A stretch of DNA of 64,000 bases from G965220305 sp965220305 (GTDB lineage: Bacteria > Chloroflexota > Dehalococcoidia > Lucifugimonadales > UBA3495), in NCBI GenBank assembly GCA_965220305.1, contig OZ244817.1, forward strand, positions 3,100,001 through 3,164,000, in the 5' to 3' direction. Below the pieces are notes generated by a model. It searched no databases. It was not told the DNA's origin and saw only the letters and a list, made by a program, of their open reading frames with translations. Every line of letters begins with the position of its first letter. The first letter of the stretch is position 1. Made by a program: the position numbers and the translations under genes. Below are positions 8,473 through 17,015 of this stretch, piece after piece.

Positions 8473-9426
8473 ATGAGTACGAAGCGAATCGGCGTAGCTG
8501 TGTCGGCGCCCCAAGCCGATACGGTGATAAGCAACATTGAAAGGGCGGAGGCGGCGGGCCTGCAGGCAGCCTGGTTGACCACCGGAGGTGCTGGTCTGGA
8601 TGGCCTGACCCTGTTTGCCGGGGCTGCCATGCGTACCGAGCGGGTCATGTTCGGCACGTCCATTGTTCCCACCTTTCCCCGTCATCCCATCGTGGTGGCC
8701 CAACAGGTCCAGGTGCTGGACCAACTGGCCCCCGGGCGCTTTCGACTGGGCGTGGGTCCCAGCCATCGGCCACCCATGGTGAGCATGTTCGGCGTCGATT
8801 TCAGGTCTCCGTTGGGACACCTGAAGGAATATATAGCCATCCTCAAGACCCTGTTCCAGACCGGCTCGGTGGACTTCGACGGCCAGTTTTACCAGGCCCA
8901 CGCCAGCATCGGCGCTCCCATCAACGTGCCGGTAATGGCCTCGGCCCTGCGCACCGGATCCTTCGAGCTATGCGGCGCTGAGGCCGATGGGGCCATCAGT
9001 TGGGTCTGTCCTGGGGCTTATCTGGAGAAGGAGGCGCTGCCGGCCTTGCAGAGAGGGGCCGATAAGGCCAACCGCCCCACGCCTCCGCTGATTGCCCACG
9101 CTCCGGTCTGCGTTCACGAAGACCTGGACGACGTGCGGGTGGCGGTGCAACAGCAATTGTCCAACTACCCCAGGCTGCCCTTCTACCAGCGCATGTTCGC
9201 TGCCGCCGGATTCCCCGAGGCGGCGGAGGAGACTTGGAGCGACGCCATGATTGAAGGCACGGTGCTTTGGGGCAGCGAGGCGGAGGTGAAGCAGCGCTTG
9301 GAGAACCTGTACTCTCTGGGCGCTACGGAGGTACTGGTATCCCTGGTGCACGCGGGAGATGACCCGGACTCCTCCCTGGCCCGGACGGTGGACCTGCTGG
9401 GCGAGGTCGCCAAGTCCCTGGATTGA
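8473..9426 (+). CDS. LLM class flavin-dependent oxidoreductase
   Basis: 317 residues of the bacterial-luciferase-like (LLM) TIM barrel: VMFGTSIVPTFPRHP, QLAPGRFRLGVGPSH and FGVDFRSPLGHLKEY are in the usual order of F420- or FMN-dependent members. Such enzymes oxidise or reduce organic substrates with a reduced flavin or deazaflavin. Which cofactor is used cannot be settled from sequence alone. ATG 8473 follows AGGAGG. The gene has its own candidate promoter and ends at a strong hairpin terminator. Confidence 0.85.
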   Translation: MSTKRIGVAVSAPQADTVISNIERAEAAGLQAAWLTTGGAGLDGLTLFAGAAMRTERVMFGTSIVPTFPRHPIVVAQQVQVLDQLAPGRFRLGVGPSHRPPMVSMFGVDFRSPLGHLKEYIAILKTLFQTGSVDFDGQFYQAHASIGAPINVPVMASALRTGSFELCGAEADGAISWVCPGAYLEKEALPALQRGADKANRPTPPLIAHAPVCVHEDLDDVRVAVQQQLSNYPRLPFYQRMFAAAGFPEAAEETWSDAMIEGTVLWGSEAEVKQRLENLYSLGATEVLVSLVHAGDDPDSSLARTVDLLGEVAKSLD

Positions 9427-9465
9427 TTGACCATCGGAGGGACCGACTGCGGCCAGGAATAGAAT

Positions 9466-9503
9466 GCCAGAGGCCCGGGAGGGAGGATACCCGGGCCTCT
9501 GGC
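9466..9503 (+). terminator. Hairpin terminator after the LLM gene, possibly bidirectional
   Basis: A perfect 14-bp stem (GCCAGAGGCCCGGG with its complement at 9490-9503) and a 10-base loop lie between the LLM stop and the convergent 66-aa gene. The following tract is only moderately T-rich (GTTGTTGGTT). Confidence 0.75.
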
Positions 9504-9532
9504 GTTGTTGGTTACTTGGGGCGGCGCAGGGT

Positions 9533-9733
9533 CTACTCGACCGCAGCGTCCACAAAGGAATAGTAACGTACGCCAGCGCAGGGCATGGTGTAACCCCACT
9601 GTATGACCTTGGGCTTCGGCGTGTTCTGGACTTGCTCGGCGCCTTCTAGAATTTCATCCACTTGCCGGGCCAAAGTATCATTCAAGTCTTCGGCCTCAAC
9701 AGGTTGCACTACAATGTTATTTGCCGTCGTCAT
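9533..9733 (-). CDS. 66-residue protein of unknown function with a strong promoter
   Basis: The protein has an acidic N-terminal half (VEAEDLNDTLARQVDEIL) and an aromatic C-terminal half (KVIQWGYTMPCAGVRYY) with a single Cys. No family is recognised. The layout looks like a leader plus core of a modified peptide, but no modification enzyme is nearby, so that is speculation. The start is secure: AGGAGG precedes the ATG. Expression should be high: a near-consensus promoter (TTGACA, 17 bp, TATACT) lies just upstream, overlapped by a palindrome, and a MerR-type regulator is encoded divergently. Confidence 0.7.
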   Translation of the reverse strand: MTTANNIVVQPVEAEDLNDTLARQVDEILEGAEQVQNTPKPKVIQWGYTMPCAGVRYYSFVDAAVE

Positions 9734-9766
9734 AGTTCAGCCTCCTGAAGTATTTGTGATGGCACA

Positions 9767-9795
9767 AGTATATCAATTGATATGATTTATGTCAA
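9767..9795 (-). promoter_or_regulatory. Near-consensus sigma-70 promoter of the 66-aa gene
   Basis: On the minus strand, TTGACA (complement of 9790-9795) and TATACT (complement of 9767-9772) are separated by exactly 17 bp. Only one -10 base departs from consensus. Confidence 0.8.
9770..9783. promoter_or_regulatory. Palindrome overlapping the 66-aa promoter, candidate operator
   Basis: ATATCAATTGATAT, a perfect 14-bp palindrome covering part of the -10 hexamer and spacer. A protein bound here would block, or, for a MerR-type regulator, distort the promoter. Binding by the neighbouring regulator is inference. Confidence 0.55.
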
Positions 9796-9836
9796 TATAC
9801 TGTTTATTGCGAGTTAGGATATGATATAAAGTGAGG

Positions 9837-9851
9837 CATATATAGTATATG
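9837..9851. promoter_or_regulatory. Inverted repeat upstream of the MerR gene promoter
   Basis: CATATA-TAG-TATATG, a perfect 6-3-6 inverted repeat ending 4 bp before the -35 of the MerR promoter. Possible second operator. Confidence 0.4.
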
Positions 9852-9854
9852 AAT

Positions 9855-9883
9855 TTGACAACCGATTGTTGGAGGCGTATAAA
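9855..9883 (+). promoter_or_regulatory. Near-consensus sigma-70 promoter of the MerR-type regulator
   Basis: TTGACA at 9855-9860 and TATAAA at 9878-9883 with exactly 17 bp between them. The predicted transcript start is near 9890. Confidence 0.75.
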
Positions 9884-9915
9884 AATAGAGAGAGTTGGCA
9901 GCGAGTGTGGATGGT

Positions 9916-10401
9916 ATGAGACAGGCCCGGGGATTCTATATGATAAGCGTGGTGGCCGAGAGTCTGGAAATGCACCCCCAGACGCTGCGCAAGTATGAGC
10001 GGGCCGGTTTCATCGCCCCCCTTCGCATGGGTGCATTGCGGACGTATTCCGACGAGGATGTGGCCCGCCTGCGTTTGATTAAACACTTTGTGGAGAATCT
10101 GGGTTTGAACCTGGCGGGGGTGGAGATGGCGTTGGGCGTGACCCAAAAGCTGTTGGGACTGCGTAAACAACTCTCTGCCCAGGTCGGCCAGGTGGAAGGA
10201 CTTTCCGATTCCATACGGGACATCGACGAAAGCCTGGAAGGGATGGGCCTTCGGGTGGTCCCCCTGGAAACGCCGCCCCCGGACCCCCAGTTAACGCCGC
10301 CGGAAGAGGGCTGGTTCCAGGTCCGGTCCGGCGAGTCCATCGAGTTCACCCAGGCCGTCCAGGACTTGACCAAGCAGCCTTCCCCCAATCAACCCACGTA
10401 G
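9916..10401 (+). CDS. MerR family regulator, HspR-like
   Basis: About 161 residues with an N-terminal MerR helix-turn-helix. The phrase ISVVAESLEMHPQTLRKYER is the HspR version of the motif, followed by TYSDEDVARLRLI. A coiled-coil stretch (QKLLGLRKQLSAQVGQ) would pair the dimer. The Pro-rich C-terminal tail replaces a ligand domain. HspR proteins repress chaperone genes, but none is nearby. The divergent partner is the 66-aa gene, so control of that gene and itself is likely. ATG 9916 fits the HspR start. TTG 9895 and ATG 9940 are also possible and none has a strong ribosome site. Confidence 0.85.
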   Translation: MRQARGFYMISVVAESLEMHPQTLRKYERAGFIAPLRMGALRTYSDEDVARLRLIKHFVENLGLNLAGVEMALGVTQKLLGLRKQLSAQVGQVEGLSDSIRDIDESLEGMGLRVVPLETPPPDPQLTPPEEGWFQVRSGESIEFTQAVQDLTKQPSPNQPT

Positions 10402-10428
10402 GCTGATTGACGACGGGCCGGACCTACT

Positions 10429-11817
10429 TTACGCGCCTTCTCCGCCTTCACTCCCCCGCAGCAAATCGGCCAGGGAACTGATGGGCTCGGCCTCCTCCAG
10501 CCGGTCCAACCGGGAAAGCAACTGCTGGCTGGCCGTGCCGGAAAGGGTCAGCGAGGCGCAGTCCCGGAATTTCTCCCGTATTTCCTCGACCGTCACGCCC
10601 CGCAGCGCGCCGCTGTTGGCCCGGTGGGCCTGTTGACTCAAGACCCTCCCGTCCTTCAGGTGGACCTCCACCTCGTTGTACCCCTCGGTCCAGCTTGGCT
10701 TGCCCTCATTGCCCGGAATACGTCGCATATCAATTCGCGGTATCAGCGACTGGGCTGCCCCCCGCATCACTTGTTCGTCGGTGAAGGACTGCAACCCCAC
10801 CCGCCGGTCCAACAGGGCGGCGGCTAGGCAATACTGCATACTAAACTTGCCTTCCAGGGATGAAGTGGGCCTGGCGTGGATGAGGGAGCGGGGAGGGTCG
10901 AAGTCCACCTTGACCTCAATCTTATCCACCTCGCCCGGGTCGATGGCCCCCTGGGTCAGCAGGTCGAAGGTTGCGTCCAGGGCCAGGTGGGCGCTGCCGC
11001 AGCAGGGGTACTTCTTGATTTCGATGCCCGACTCCACCAGGTAGCGCTTGTTTCCCAGGTTCTCCAATAACTGCTGGTCATCGAATCCGGCCCCGCCGGA
11101 GAAGGCACGGATGAATCCGAAGCGGCCTTCCAGGGCGTCGTGGCTGGCGGTGAAGCCGCCCCGGACCAGTTTTGCCGCGACAACGCCGGCCCGGGCGGCG
11201 TCTCCGGCGTGAAATGGCTTGGTCATGGTGCCGAAGTTCTGCCGCAAGCCCGATGCCTGAGAGGCGGCCAGGGAAATGGTCATGGCCGTTTCTTCCTGCC
11301 CCAACCCCAGAATACGGCTGGCCGCTGCCGCCGCGCCGATGGCCCCCAACGGACCGGTGGGGTGCCAACCCAGGTCGTCGTAGTAGGCTTCGCTCAGGCA
11401 TTCGCCCACGCTGCAAGCCACCTCGAACCCGGCCATGTAGGCCAAGAGCAGGTCCCGTCCCGTGGCCCCGCTCTCCTCTGCCACGGCCAGCGCGGCGGGC
11501 AGCAGGACGGCGGTGGGGTGGGTCTTGGTTATCTGGGTAATGTCGTCATAGTCCAGGGCGTGGGCCATGGCCCCGTTGACCAGAGCAGCGTTGGCCGCGG
11601 AGGTCTTGAATCCGCGCCCCACCACGCCCGCAACCGGGGAGCTGCTTTCCGACTGAACGTACCGGCAGAGAATGCCTGCAAGGTCCTCCTGGGAACCGGC
11701 CAGCATACAGGCCAGGCAGTCCATTATTGCCCCTTTGGCCGCCTGGACCGCCTCGGGAGGAAAGTCCTCGATGTCCGTCGTAGTCACAAACTCGCCAATA
11801 CGTCTGCTGATGTCCAA
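10429..11817 (-). CDS. MmgE/PrpD family protein
   Basis: 462 residues of the 2-methylcitrate dehydratase/cis-aconitate decarboxylase superfamily. Recognisable parts are KGAIMDCLACMLAGS, NGAMAHALDYDDI with the HALDYDD signature, GWHPTGPLGAIGAAAAA, and IEIKKYPCCGSAH toward the C-terminus. Members dehydrate or decarboxylate tricarboxylic acids. The substrate here is open. The start is probably TTG 11817, because AGGAGG (complement of 11824-11829) sits six bases upstream and the family begins with L-D-I-S-R-R-I. The longer frame to 11898 is unlike the family. It converges on the MerR gene. Confidence 0.85.
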   Translation of the reverse strand: MDISRRIGEFVTTTDIEDFPPEAVQAAKGAIMDCLACMLAGSQEDLAGILCRYVQSESSSPVAGVVGRGFKTSAANAALVNGAMAHALDYDDITQITKTHPTAVLLPAALAVAEESGATGRDLLLAYMAGFEVACSVGECLSEAYYDDLGWHPTGPLGAIGAAAAASRILGLGQEETAMTISLAASQASGLRQNFGTMTKPFHAGDAARAGVVAAKLVRGGFTASHDALEGRFGFIRAFSGGAGFDDQQLLENLGNKRYLVESGIEIKKYPCCGSAHLALDATFDLLTQGAIDPGEVDKIEVKVDFDPPRSLIHARPTSSLEGKFSMQYCLAAALLDRRVGLQSFTDEQVMRGAAQSLIPRIDMRRIPGNEGKPSWTEGYNEVEVHLKDGRVLSQQAHRANSGALRGVTVEEIREKFRDCASLTLSGTASQQLLSRLDRLEEAEPISSLADLLRGSEGGEGA

Positions 11818-12053
11818 GGGAGACCTCCTATGCCGGTGCTGGGGAGCTTGGCGATGGGCCAGTTGGCCCCGGGCTTCTACCCGGGTGGAATGCGGCAATC
11901 AATCGGGTCCCTCCCAGGAGAAACCTTCTCAGCCGTGCCTGTAGCGGGTGTTCATTGCGTGGAGAGTCCGGGCGGCGTTGTAGCTGTGGATAACCCTGCG
12001 AGATAATCCGGGCGGCCAGCCTCGTCAGACCACCGGCCACCCGGGAAAGTCGT

Positions 12054-13004
12054 TCACTGTTCGGGGGGCCGCTCGGGGAAATTCTGTAGGATGTCTTCCA
12101 GGGTGCGGTCCAACGCCGGGTCCAACGCCACCGTCTCTTCAAAGGGGGTGAACTGATAGTCGGTCCTGACCTGGTCGATTATCTGCTTGGCCTCGGAATT
12201 GGTGCCGCTCACCCGCTCCAGCGCCCGCTCCAACTCGCTGGACTCCGAGTCGCCCCGGGAACGGAGTTCGGCCAGGTCCAGGTCCAGGTTGAACATGGCC
12301 TTCAACCGGCGCATGATGTCGTAGAAAGAGCGGTGGTCGCGGGATATGCCCAACTGCTCGTTGCCCGAAGTCAGGAAAGGGTACATGGGAGCCATAGCCC
12401 CCATGCGGAACATCTCCACGTCCGGGTGCTCGAAGTGGGCCAAGGAGACTAGGGCCATTCCGATGGTAGGCCCTCTTCTTCCATCGCTGCCGTAGCTGGT
12501 GAACTGCACACCGAACTGTTGCAGCTTTTCCTTCATCTCGGCCTTGCTGTAGGCGCAGGTAATCCGGCGCTCCATGTCGGGGGGAGCCGGGCCATTGACG
12601 CCTTCCACCGCCACCGTCTGCTCCAGTCCCAGTTCCTTGATGGCCTGGAAGAAGCCGTCGCCGTAAATGTCCAAGCGGTACCAGGGTTCTTCACCCAGGA
12701 AGATAATCAGCCCGTTTCCCGCGTCGTAGAAATCGTTCTCTCGGGTCATGGCCTGGCTGGGCAGTCCTTCCCGGTAGGCCACCGAAGGCCGGAAGGCATC
12801 GTGGGTGCCGGCTACCTGAAAGGGGTAGCACATGGTGGAAACCTCAAGTCCCAGGCTGCCGATTTTCCGGGCGCCCAGTTTATCTATCAAGTAGCGGGGC
12901 AGCCCGCTGGAGATTCTGCCCCCGTTGGACCATTGGCGCCGCCAACCCGCGATCATGTACTGGGCGGGAGGCTTCTCGTCGAAAACAAATAATGGCTCGC
13001 TCAT
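12054..13004 (-). CDS. PAC2 family protein
   Basis: 316 residues resembling the PAC2 (proteasome-assembly-chaperone-like) family found in actinobacteria and Chloroflexota: MIAGWRRQWSNGGRI and YLIDKLGARKIGSL near the N-terminus, then NDFYDAGNGLIIFLGEEPW. The biochemical role of bacterial members is not established. The C-terminal region (DYQFTPFEETVALDPAL) is charged. Gap to MmgE/PrpD is about 240 bp, so co-transcription is uncertain. Confidence 0.75.
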   Translation of the reverse strand: MSEPLFVFDEKPPAQYMIAGWRRQWSNGGRISSGLPRYLIDKLGARKIGSLGLEVSTMCYPFQVAGTHDAFRPSVAYREGLPSQAMTRENDFYDAGNGLIIFLGEEPWYRLDIYGDGFFQAIKELGLEQTVAVEGVNGPAPPDMERRITCAYSKAEMKEKLQQFGVQFTSYGSDGRRGPTIGMALVSLAHFEHPDVEMFRMGAMAPMYPFLTSGNEQLGISRDHRSFYDIMRRLKAMFNLDLDLAELRSRGDSESSELERALERVSGTNSEAKQIIDQVRTDYQFTPFEETVALDPALDRTLEDILQNFPERPPEQ

Positions 13005-13357
13005 ATCACTGCTCCCCTGAATGATTCTTACTGTAAACTAGAACAAAGGGCAGGGAAAGGGAGATGTTACGCTGGTGCCGGTGCGACTTTTCATTAGCCG
13101 GGCGCGGTGGAAACTTTCCTGGTGCAGGAGCGCTTTAGTGGCTTCACCAAAGCTGGTCTACCCATCGTCCTGGGTGTGCCTTTTGGATAACCCGGGCACC
13201 GGCGGTCGCCCTGGGGCTATTGTCTGGCGTTCCCTCGCGCCGCTCTTTCAGGATACCACGTCTGGCAAACCGCTGCATGGCCTCCTTGGGAACGCTCAGG
13301 GCCTTTCGGCGTCCAGGCGAGGCTGATGCCCTTCTGGACGGGCCACTACCCCCACAT

Positions 13358-13386
13358 CGTCCTTCCCGCGAAAGCGGGAATACAGG
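13358..13386. repeat. dRS3-like palindromic repeat (solitary)
   Basis: CTTCCCGCGAAAGCGGGAA within the longer shared unit CGTC.TTCCCGCGAAAGCGGGAAT.CAGG. Confidence 0.7.
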
Positions 13387-13487
13387 AGTGGGGCGCTGGT
13401 GCTGGCCGGTGACTCAGGCCCTTGGAAAAGCTCAGGGTGAGCGGGGATATACCTGAACAGGCATTTTCAAAGGACCCCAGTGGGTGG

Positions 13488-13652
13488 TGGCGGGCAATCG
13501 CGCTCTCACCCAGGATCCCCGTCATTCCCGCGAAAGCGGGAATCCAGAGGTTGAATCCGGAAATCGCCTCACCGTAATTAGCCAATTAGCTGGAAACGTC
13601 ATCTGTTTCTCGTCGTAGTAACGTCCAGTCCGCCCTGTATGTGATTGCCCTG
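13488..13652 (+). mobile_element. MITE copy B
   Basis: Starts near CGGGCAATCGCG (13491) and ends GTGATTGCCCTG (13652). dRS3-like palindrome at 13520-13547 and the shared word AATCGCCTCACCGTAATT follow in the same order as in copy A. The flanks AGTGGGTGG (13479-13487) and AGTGGGCGG (13653-13661) agree in 8 of 9 bases, a 9-bp target duplication. Confidence 0.8.
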
Positions 13653-13813
13653 AGTGGGCGGCGGGAGGCCATATCCGCCGGTGCCCGCTGGGGTATAATG
13701 GTTGGAGAACCCCACCCGCCGGGGGTCTTTCGGAGATATTTCCCGGCCCACGAGCTATGTTGGCCTGACACCTCCAGACTCCCCGGGGAACACTTCCCCA
13801 TCGGCAAGGAGCT

Positions 13814-14965
13814 ATGCCAATGCGTCCAGAGGAAAACCTGGTCCGAGAGCCCACCCCCAGGGCCGTACCCTCGGGCAGCGCGGGGACAGCCTCGCCGGTG
13901 GTAGCAGTGGTGGCAACTACCCCCGAAACAGTGCTATCCGACGTGCAGAAGGCCATGGAGATGGCCCAAATCATCGACTGCCTGGACCCCGAAGCGGCCA
14001 CGTTGTTGAAGATAAACATATCCTGGCAGCACTGGTACCCGGGATGCTCCACCACCCCCTGGCAACTGGAAGGAGTGGTCAAAGGACTCCAAAATTTGGG
14101 CCACCGCGACCTCATCGCCGCCCACAACGGGACCGTGGTGGTGGACTCCTTTGAAGGCGAACTGAACAACAAGCACAAGGTCGTCCAGGACAAGTACGCG
14201 CTGCCCACGGTGCACCTGGACACCCCGCCCAATCGGTGGGTCGATTACCGGCCCAAGGCGGAGATGCTGGTGCTGGACGACATTTTCCCGGAGGGCATCC
14301 AGATACCGGAGATTTTCGCGGGCAAGAACATTGTGCACCTGCCCACCATGAAGACCCACGTCTTCACCACCATGACCGGGGCCATGAAGAACGCCTTTGG
14401 CGGCCTGCTGCACCGCAAGCGGCACTGGACCCACTCGGTGATTCACGAGACCCTGGTGGACTTGCTAGCCATCCAGCAGGAGATTCACCCCGGCATCTTC
14501 GCCGTCATGGATGGCACCTTCGCCGGCGACGGCCCCGGCCCCCGGGCCATGCGCTGGCACGTCAAAAACCGCATCTTGGCCGGCTCCGATCAGGTGGCAA
14601 TCGACGCGGTGGCAGCCTACATGATGGGCCTGGACCCCCTGGATCTCAAGTTTATTCGGTTGGCCCACGAGCGGGGATTGGGCTGCGGCGACGTGTCGCA
14701 GATTCAGGTGGTCGGAGAGGACATCAGCCGGGTGAATTGGGAATTCTCCTCCAGAGAGAACACCTTTGCCAGCCGGGGGCAGAAACTGATTTACTGGGGG
14801 CCGCTGAAATCCATGGAAAGGCTGCTGCTGCGCTCCCCCCTGGTGAGCTTGGCCTTCCTGGCCTCCAACCTCTACCACAACGGCTACTGGCTCAAGACCC
14901 AGGGCCGGCGGCGTATCAACGCCGCCCTAAAGACGGAATGGGGGCGGCTGTTCCAGTCTTATTAG
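13814..14965 (+). CDS. DUF362 domain-containing protein
   Basis: 383 residues with the DUF362 pattern: LLKINISWQHWYPGCSTTP, the central VHLPTMKTHVFTTMTGAMK (the K-x-H-x-x-x-x-x-T-G-x-x-K signature) and an Asp-rich C-terminal part (VMDGTFAGDGPGPR, AVAAYMMGLDP). There is no ferredoxin Cys cluster, unlike many family members. Function unknown. AAGGAG precedes the ATG. It lies upstream of ptuA in the same direction with a 37-bp gap, but its higher GC content suggests a different origin. Confidence 0.8.
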   Translation: MPMRPEENLVREPTPRAVPSGSAGTASPVVAVVATTPETVLSDVQKAMEMAQIIDCLDPEAATLLKINISWQHWYPGCSTTPWQLEGVVKGLQNLGHRDLIAAHNGTVVVDSFEGELNNKHKVVQDKYALPTVHLDTPPNRWVDYRPKAEMLVLDDIFPEGIQIPEIFAGKNIVHLPTMKTHVFTTMTGAMKNAFGGLLHRKRHWTHSVIHETLVDLLAIQQEIHPGIFAVMDGTFAGDGPGPRAMRWHVKNRILAGSDQVAIDAVAAYMMGLDPLDLKFIRLAHERGLGCGDVSQIQVVGEDISRVNWEFSSRENTFASRGQKLIYWGPLKSMERLLLRSPLVSLAFLASNLYHNGYWLKTQGRRRINAALKTEWGRLFQSY

Positions 14966-15002
14966 TTGGCATTAAGAGTCGGGCTGCCGGGGAGGTGCTG
15001 AT

Positions 15003-16277
15003 ATGTACATAGCGCAGGTACTATCTTATGCTCTTGGTGAACTGCCACTGCCACTGATGCTGCCACTGCAAAGCCTACAGGAGGATGTTTCTTTCACGTT
15101 CGATGAAAGGGTGAACCTGTTCATTGGCCCAAATGCGGCAGGGAAAAGCACCATTTTGAGAGTGATAGAGAGTATATCCTCCGAGGAATTTGAGCAAGAC
15201 CGCCTCAATGATGACTTGCTTCTCTCTGGTTTTTTTGTTGATTTAGGTGACATTCCCGATGACTGGCCCATAGATAGCGATAATGGTTTCCTAACGAGCG
15301 ATGAACTGGTCACTATAGCTGGTACGGTGCCTGTGTTGTACATACCTGCGACCCGGGTCAACTTGCCTGCCCAGGGCACTTTGCCGGATTATGGAGCCGA
15401 TGATCCACTGAAGGCACTCTTTGATAACAACTCTCACATCTTCTATGGCCCACTTGTGCAGTCGGCGATAGATTGGCTTCGTTGGAGAAGGTATCGGGGT
15501 CTCAGGAGAGCTTTGGAAGTTGGCTATTCCTGTGTCAAGAGCATTTGCTATGAAGTGATACACGATGATATTCCGCATCCTTATTCCGATGTATCTGGCA
15601 CGGAAAGGGTAGTACACTATGGCATGGGTATCGGCACCACCGATAACATTGATGATATTCTGGATGAACCCCTGTATGCCGGCGTCCTGAGTTCAGGCAC
15701 CCAAGGCACCCTTTTGTGGATTTACGCCTTGGTCCTCAAAATGGCAAGCCACTACGATTGGCAAGAGGGCTGGGAAGAAAAACCGGCCATCCTGCTGATT
15801 GACGAGATTGAAAACCACCTGCACCCCACCTGGCAGCGGCGGGTAATCCCGGCGTTGCTAGAGCATTTCCCAAAGTTGCAGATTTTCGCCACCACCCACT
15901 CGCCCTTTGTTGTGGCCGGTCTGAAAGCCGGGCAGGTGCACCTGCTAGACCGGGACGCCAATGGCGTGGTGACCCACACCACCAACGAGCGGGACGTTAT
16001 CGGCTGGACAGCGGATGAGATTCTGCGGACGATGATGGGGGTGGATGAGCCTACGGACCAGCTCACGGTTGACCGTGCCAAGCGATTGCGCCAGCTTCGG
16101 GAAAAGGAAACGCTGACGCCCGCAGAAGATTCCGAATTGAACGGTCTGCGCCGCCAGGTAAATGAGGACTTATTGTCCAAGGGAGGCCCTTTGGAAGGCC
16201 AACTGGAACGGTACGCGGAGTGGATTCAGGCCCTCCTGCGTTCCCGGGAGTCCGACTTGACGCAGGATGGGAATTAG
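15003..16277 (+). CDS. ptuA: Septu defence ATPase PtuA
   Basis: 424 residues, an AAA/ABC-type ATPase of the OLD/PtuA group. Walker A is GPNAAGKST at about 42-50, Walker B AILLIDEIENHLHP near 260-272, and the H-loop TTHSPFVV follows. ILLIDEIENHLHPTWQRRVIP is typical of SMC-like defence ATPases. It is followed at once by an HNH nuclease, the two-gene Septu arrangement, where PtuA senses infection and PtuB degrades DNA. GGAGGTG precedes ATG 15003. Base composition is less GC-rich than its neighbours in the first half, a sign of transfer. Confidence 0.85.
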   Translation: MYIAQVLSYALGELPLPLMLPLQSLQEDVSFTFDERVNLFIGPNAAGKSTILRVIESISSEEFEQDRLNDDLLLSGFFVDLGDIPDDWPIDSDNGFLTSDELVTIAGTVPVLYIPATRVNLPAQGTLPDYGADDPLKALFDNNSHIFYGPLVQSAIDWLRWRRYRGLRRALEVGYSCVKSICYEVIHDDIPHPYSDVSGTERVVHYGMGIGTTDNIDDILDEPLYAGVLSSGTQGTLLWIYALVLKMASHYDWQEGWEEKPAILLIDEIENHLHPTWQRRVIPALLEHFPKLQIFATTHSPFVVAGLKAGQVHLLDRDANGVVTHTTNERDVIGWTADEILRTMMGVDEPTDQLTVDRAKRLRQLREKETLTPAEDSELNGLRRQVNEDLLSKGGPLEGQLERYAEWIQALLRSRESDLTQDGN

Positions 16278-16282
16278 ACGGG

Positions 16283-16954
16283 TTGCGCTGGGTTGACCGG
16301 GGACCTGAACCTGCCGGCGTAGCCGGGTATGCCAGTCAGTTCAAGCCGGGCTGGATTGATTATTTTCAAAATCATGTTGGCGGGCGGCCTACGGACTTCT
16401 ACTGGTCCCGGTTCCGTTCAATCCTGGGAAGCCGAACCAACAATATCTGCTGGTACTGTGAGCGGCAATGTGTTGCCAGTGACGAGTCCGGCGGGAAGGC
16501 CCCTACTGTTGACCACTTCCGGCCCATTAGCAAGTTCCCGGCGTTAGCCTACGATTGGTCAAACTGGATTTTCAGTTGCCATCGGTGCAACGTAGATAAT
16601 AAAGGTGACCAGTGGCCAGAAGCGGGATACGTGGATCCCTGCGCCTTCCATGCTTCCGGGCGACCGGAACGGTATTTCGACTTTGACCCGGTTACCGGGG
16701 AGATACTGCCCAGGAAAGACCTTTCTGAGAACGCTCGTCGGATGGCCCTGGATACGATAAATGACCTCGGTTTGAACAAGTTAGACGTCAGGTACTACCG
16801 GCTAGAATGGACACGGCAGTTTGTGAACGATTTGCTATCGTTCCCGGTTCCCCAGCAGCGGACGGTAATAGAGTCATTGCCGGCAAACCCAGGAGAGTTC
16901 GCTGGAACAACTGCTATAGTTGTGGAGCAATTGCGCCGGGATGGACATATCTAA
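16283..16954 (+). CDS. ptuB: Septu defence HNH nuclease PtuB
   Basis: About 223 residues. The zinc-supported HNH module is plain: CWYCERQC, then TVDHFRPISKFP with the catalytic His, then WIFSCHRCNVDNKG. The family usually begins with a short strand and R-G-P-E-P; here RWVDRGPEPAG follows a TTG at 16283, five bases after the ptuA stop, so TTG 16283 is preferred. A GTG at 16220 would add 21 residues inside ptuA. With PtuA it should form the Septu complex that acts on nucleic acid during phage infection. Confidence 0.85.
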   Translation: MRWVDRGPEPAGVAGYASQFKPGWIDYFQNHVGGRPTDFYWSRFRSILGSRTNNICWYCERQCVASDESGGKAPTVDHFRPISKFPALAYDWSNWIFSCHRCNVDNKGDQWPEAGYVDPCAFHASGRPERYFDFDPVTGEILPRKDLSENARRMALDTINDLGLNKLDVRYYRLEWTRQFVNDLLSFPVPQQRTVIESLPANPGEFAGTTAIVVEQLRRDGHI

Positions 16955-17015
16955 GCCGGTTTTGGTATGTGTTGCTTTCCTCTACTTCTCACTTGCTGGA
17001 GGCACCATTACGCTT

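Larger units (their letters stand above)
13005..13813. other. Long intergenic region rich in repeats
   Basis: No supported gene. It holds a solitary dRS3-like repeat, a MITE copy and, around 13408-13440, a diverged copy of the GACTNAGGCCCTT...CTCAGGGTGAGCG class repeat. Transcription of the DUF362 gene probably starts between 13660 and 13800 (GTATAATGG at about 13693). Confidence 0.6.

Noticed and set aside
9533..9733. The 66-aa protein as a RiPP precursor
   Set aside because: The leader/core look is suggestive only; no radical-SAM, YcaO, LanM or transporter gene lies nearby, so it is annotated as unknown.
13358..13547. Closely spaced palindromic repeats that look like a CRISPR fragment
   Set aside because: Only two units, different flanks, no regular spacers and no cas gene nearby; they are dRS3-like repeats, one inside a MITE.
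13814..14965. DUF362 protein as the missing LarA
   Set aside because: It lacks the LarA lysine and histidine motifs and belongs to a separate family.
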